Origin: JAGLSB01 sp023135955
Lineage (GTDB): Bacteria > Bacteroidota > Bacteroidia > Bacteroidales > GCA-2748055
DNA: 8,174 bases
Direction of reading: 5' to 3'
Assembly: GCA_030673645.1 (NCBI GenBank)
Contig: DAOVIO010000172.1
Location: forward strand, 1-8,174
The notes under the pieces were generated by a model. It was not told the origin of the DNA, did no database searches, and saw nothing but the letters and a program-made list of their open reading frames with translations. Position numbers and translations under genes: made by a program. Below, piece by piece: positions 5,721 through 8,174 of the stretch; the first letter of the stretch is position 1, and every line of letters starts with the position of its first letter.

Positions 5721-5751
5721 TTTGTATTTCCATGAGAATTTAGTATATCTG
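5721..5751 (+). promoter_or_regulatory. Candidate promoter of the PagL-like gene
   Basis: TTTG (5721-5724), 19 bases, then TATATCTG (5744-5751), one base off TAnnTTTG. The ATG at 5757 is only five bases further on, so a leaderless transcript is predicted if this is the real promoter. The rest of the 261-bp divergent spacer holds no other recognisable element. Confidence 0.5.
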
Positions 5752-5756
5752 ACATT

Positions 5757-6860
5757 ATGAAGCATTTTGTATTTTATATTTTGCTCTTGAAAGTCGGACT
5801 TACTATACCCTTTATCTGCATTTCCCAGGATTCAAAATTCTCTTTTTTAACGCTACCTGAGCATATAACAACATATTACCATCATGGATACCTTTTTCCC
5901 CATCATCCTTCAATGGCCTATTTCACAGCGGAAAATATAAATGGATTTGAAATTATTGCATCAAAATATTATCCATCTATAAATCCAGATAGACCTCCTG
6001 AAATCGGATTTGGATACTACTTTTCTAATCTGGGCGATAGAGATGTTTACGGATTGGCACATGGGTTATATATGATGCTGGGGGGAGATTTCTTTAAAAA
6101 CAGATCAAAAATATATCTCCAGCAAGGTATTTCTTTTGGCATAAGTTATAATACTGAACATTTTGATATTAAGGAAAATTATTCTAATCGTGCAATTGGG
6201 TCCCATTTAAATACATTTTTCATCCTTTCCATGAATATGAAAGTAAAACTGGGACAAAATCTATTACTATCAGCAGGCCCCTCACTGGTACATATGTCAA
6301 ACGGAAATATAAAACGTCCTAATTTTGGATTGAATCTGATAAATTCACGTGTTGGACTAACATGGAAAATGAATCCTGTTAAAAGTAGTAGTATTGAATT
6401 CTTTGAACCATTAGAATATAACAAGAACCGCTATTTGATACTATTTTCAGGTGGAGTAAGACATCAATCCAGACTTATCCCAGAATATTTTCCAGTGGGT
6501 TCTTTTATAGCAGAATACAGTAGAAGGCTGGGCCTAAATCATGCGCTGGGAATAGGAATTGATTTTATTTATGATCCAACCGAAGGACTGGAATTATATG
6601 TTATTGGGGCACATATAGAGAATATCATTCCCTGGCACGGAGGAATACATCTATCCTATGAAAGAATCTGGAATAAATTATCCATCATTCTGCAACCCGG
6701 GTATAAAATTATAGCTCCCTCTGAACATTATTTTTATCAATTCAACAGGGTTGGATTTCGATACAAGTTTAATAATAATATTGTTCTGAATTATTCTATA
6801 AAGACACATAGCTTTGCTGCTGATTTTATTGAGTTTGGGGTGGGGTATTGTTTTGAGTAG
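5757..6860 (+). CDS. PagL-like acyloxyacyl hydrolase / lipid A 3-O-deacylase family outer-membrane protein
   Basis: A 367-aa protein with an N-terminal signal peptide: hydrophobic segment FVFYILLLKVGLTIPFICIS (4-23), cleavage probably before QDSKF. The core motif HMSNGNIKRPNFGLNL (179-194) matches the HxSNG...PNxGxN signature of PagL (PF09411), where His and Ser are catalytic; here they are H179 and S181. Alternating beta-strand segments run to the end, closing with HSFAADFIEFGVGYCF, so a barrel in the outer membrane is expected. The known family reaction is removal of the 3-linked acyl chain from lipid A; Bacteroidota members are longer than Pseudomonas PagL (~150 mature residues) and their substrate is not established. 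The ATG at 5757 fits the signal peptide. A DUF2807 lipoprotein follows after ~210 bases with a hairpin between, so co-transcription is uncertain. Confidence 0.83.
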   Translation: MKHFVFYILLLKVGLTIPFICISQDSKFSFLTLPEHITTYYHHGYLFPHHPSMAYFTAENINGFEIIASKYYPSINPDRPPEIGFGYYFSNLGDRDVYGLAHGLYMMLGGDFFKNRSKIYLQQGISFGISYNTEHFDIKENYSNRAIGSHLNTFFILSMNMKVKLGQNLLLSAGPSLVHMSNGNIKRPNFGLNLINSRVGLTWKMNPVKSSSIEFFEPLEYNKNRYLILFSGGVRHQSRLIPEYFPVGSFIAEYSRRLGLNHALGIGIDFIYDPTEGLELYVIGAHIENIIPWHGGIHLSYERIWNKLSIILQPGYKIIAPSEHYFYQFNRVGFRYKFNNNIVLNYSIKTHSFAADFIEFGVGYCFE

Positions 6861-6925
6861 GGGGTAAGGTTAGTTTATTAGATAATTGTAGTTCTGAAGT
6901 TTATTGTGGAAAGGAGGTCTTATTG

Positions 6926-6986
6926 TAGTTGCTAGTTACTGGTTACTGGTTGCTAGATGCAGCGAGTAACCAGTAACCAGCAACTA
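6926..6986. repeat. 22-bp stem hairpin made of GGTTACT-type 7-mers
   Basis: The left arm (6926-6947) and right arm (6965-6986) pair over 22 positions with one mismatch (A6934/C6978, a G-U pair in minus-strand RNA), with a 17-base loop. The left arm contains GTTACTGGTTACTGGTTGCT, a tandem 7-mer. No U-tract follows. It lies between the PagL-like and DUF2807 genes, and its sequence is the only support for an upstream extension of the latter's frame. Confidence 0.82.
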
Positions 6987-7070
6987 GTCCAGTGTGCGGG
7001 CAAAAACCGCAATTTTGAATTGAATATAACAGTATCATGTTATATAGTAGCAACAAATAAAATACTAATA

Positions 7071-7844
7071 GTGAAAAAACTAAATAAATATCTTCCATGG
7101 ACTTCAAAATTTTATCTTAATATTTCGATTTTGGGGATAATTCTTTTTTCATTCTCTGCGTGTGAGAAAATAATCTTTTCTGATCCGGGATCTATTCAAA
7201 AAATCTCAACAACCTATGATTATTTCTCACAAATCTCAATTTATGACATTTTTGAAATTGAATTGAAAACAGATAGTATTTTTTCGGTCGAACTTGAGTC
7301 TTATAAAAAGTACATCGAGAATATTTCAATTGTAATAGACTCCGGAGAGTTGGTAATAAAAGACAACAATAACTTTAAAGGCTTAGCAGATTATCCGCGA
7401 CCTAAACTAATTATTACATTTCCCAAACTTGACGACCAAATTCTGTTAAAAGCGCCTGTGAAGATGACCACAATCGAAACTCTTCAATTACCTAAACTCA
7501 AACTGATACTTTTAGGCAAAACCGGGGAATTTGATTTGACAATGGATGTTGATAATTTTCAGATGGTAACCGGATCCGATAATTTTGGATATTATACTTT
7601 CAGAGGAAATTCTAATTCAACACGATTCTGGCCCAGGGGTAGCAGTCAGGTAGATGCTTCCGAATTAAATTCCCAATACTGTTATGTTTATAATAATTCT
7701 ATTGGTGACTGTTACGTCAATGTAAATCAGAAACTCGAAGCCAGGCTAAATACAATTGGTAATGTGATATATAGCGGAAGCCCAAAGGAGATTGTAATAA
7801 TTGAGGAAAGTGGGAGTGGGAGAGTTATTGCTGCAGCAAAGTAG
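7071..7844 (+). CDS. DUF2807 (head GIN domain) lipoprotein
   Basis: A 257-aa protein taken from the GTG at 7071. The frame is open back to an ATG at 6957, but that extension would run through the hairpin repeat and bury the signal peptide, whereas the GTG gives KKLNK followed by the hydrophobic ISILGIILFSFSAC with a lipobox ending at C31. The mature part fits the head-GIN/DUF2807 pattern of beta-helix-like strands: FEIELKTDSIFSVELES (61-77), ISIVIDSGELVIKDN (85-99), then repeating GS/SG turns towards the end, closing with ARLNTIGNVIYSGSP (224-238) and ESGSGRVIAA (246-255). Family members are exported, often surface lipoproteins of Bacteroidota, named as putative adhesins with no firmly known function. 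No acidic lipoprotein export signal is obvious after C31, so periplasmic or surface location stays open. Confidence 0.8.
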   Translation: MKKLNKYLPWTSKFYLNISILGIILFSFSACEKIIFSDPGSIQKISTTYDYFSQISIYDIFEIELKTDSIFSVELESYKKYIENISIVIDSGELVIKDNNNFKGLADYPRPKLIITFPKLDDQILLKAPVKMTTIETLQLPKLKLILLGKTGEFDLTMDVDNFQMVTGSDNFGYYTFRGNSNSTRFWPRGSSQVDASELNSQYCYVYNNSIGDCYVNVNQKLEARLNTIGNVIYSGSPKEIVIIEESGSGRVIAAAK

Positions 7845-7863
7845 TGTTTTATTTTCCAAAAAA

Positions 7864-8040
7864 GATGAGATTGCTTCGGTGCCCTTGTGCCATAGTCTCA
7901 GCATTGCATCCTCAGAAATTGGCATGCTGCAGACGAGATTGCTTCAGTCGTTCTCGTTCCTCGGACTCCACAGTGTATCTTCGGAAATTGGTCAGATTGA
8001 GACGAGATTGCTTCAGTCGCCCTCGTTCCTCGGGCGTAAG
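7864..8040 (+). repeat. 68/69-bp tandem repeat, about 2.5 copies
   Basis: Units begin with GAYGAGATTGCTTC at 7864, 7932 and 8001. Units 2 and 3 share GACGAGATTGCTTCAGTCG followed by YYCTCGTTCCTCGG; units 1 and 2 also share a late CTYRGAAATTGG block. Unit 1 is the most diverged, and unit 3 loses similarity after about 40 bases. GAGATTGCTTC-type repeats are frequent between Bacteroidota genes (recollection, not searched). Confidence 0.85.
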
Positions 8041-8106
8041 CCTTCGGCCAAGTACACCCCTTGCGATTCGCTCATGGAAGGGGTGATTGAAAAAGGGATA
8101 TTGGGA

Positions 8107-8174
8107 TTAAGCCTGGTATCCAGGCAGGAGCTCTTCGAGTTTCTGTATTGAATGGTCGGATATTCTGGTGAGCA
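8107..8174 (-). CDS. Possible C-terminal end of a minus-strand gene, unrecognised
   Basis: One minus-strand frame is open from the right edge to a TAA at 8109-8107, giving about 21 residues: LTRISDHSIQKLEELLPGYQ plus A. It reads like an amphipathic helix and is the most protein-like of the frames at this edge, but it is too short to assign. Its end contains the dyad GCCTGG-TAT-CCAGGC (8111-8125), so it could equally be non-coding. Confidence 0.3.
   Translation of the reverse strand, partial: LTRISDHSIQKLEELLPGYQA

Larger units (their letters stand above)
7845..8174. other. Right-end spacer with a tandem repeat
   Basis: After the lipoprotein stop there is no well-supported complete gene. Most of the stretch is a 68/69-bp tandem repeat (7864-8040) of higher GC content than its surroundings; the last ~70 bases may encode the end of a minus-strand gene. 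Plus-strand frames through the repeat have low-complexity Ser/Arg/Leu-rich products and look spurious. Confidence 0.6.

Noticed and set aside
6179..6424. 81-aa minus-strand frame inside the PagL-like gene
   Set aside because: Antisense shadow with no supporting features.
6909..6919. AAAGGAGGT, a perfect-looking Shine-Dalgarno site
   Set aside because: No start codon with an open frame follows at the right distance, and genes of this phylum rarely use such sites; taken as chance.
6957..7070. N-terminal extension of the DUF2807 lipoprotein from the ATG at 6957
   Set aside because: The extension is encoded by the hairpin repeat and would put 38 residues in front of a lipoprotein signal peptide; the GTG at 7071 gives a normal one.
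7801..8151. 116-aa and 80-aa plus-strand frames across the right-end repeat
   Set aside because: They overlap the lipoprotein end, are made from the 68/69-bp tandem repeat and have biased, repetitive products.

Overview
The window looks like AT-rich chromosomal DNA from a member of the Bacteroidota, probably an environmental lineage. Three things point that way: start codons without usable Shine-Dalgarno sites, promoter matches of the Bacteroidota type (TTTG, 19-20 bases, TAnnTTTG), and protein families typical of the phylum (a PagL-like acyloxyacyl hydrolase, a head-GIN/DUF2807 lipoprotein, ATPase_2-type proteins). No rRNA, tRNA, CRISPR array or intact insertion sequence was seen.

Positions 1-5495 form an accessory, minus-strand block. 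In order along the window it holds: the N-terminal 370 residues of an AlbA_2/HATPase_c_4 (Schlafen-AlbA-like) protein running off the left edge; a 377-aa ATPase_2-type P-loop ATPase flanked on both sides by the same ~108-bp intergenic repeat; a 177-aa winged-helix protein fused to a nucleotidyltransferase-like domain that has lost canonical catalytic residues; two decayed copies of an AbiEii-like nucleotidyltransferase gene; and an intact-looking MNT/HEPN (MntA/HepT-type) toxin-antitoxin pair. Three of these loci carry a nucleotidyltransferase fold, so 3.2-5.5 kb reads as a graveyard and reservoir of NTase-based toxin or defence modules.

Positions 5757-7844 hold two plus-strand envelope genes: the PagL-like outer-membrane lipid A deacylase candidate and the DUF2807 lipoprotein. 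The MNT gene and the PagL-like gene are divergent across a 261-bp spacer. Each has a promoter match ending only a few bases before its start codon, suggesting leaderless transcripts.

The spaces between genes are unusually rich in structured repeats: a 72-bp hairpin built of 7-mers (1184-1255), a four-unit 108-bp array (2674-3102) with an isolated relative (1282-1389), an 8-bp minisatellite (3822-3909), several short hairpins behind the HEPN gene, a second hairpin with 7-mer repeats (6926-6986), and a 68/69-bp tandem repeat at the right end (7864-8040). The last bases may hold the C-terminus of a further minus-strand gene.

The most distinctive features are the NTase-fold cluster with its live MNT/HEPN module and the ATPase gene bracketed by direct repeats. 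Neither is clearly a new system from sequence alone.
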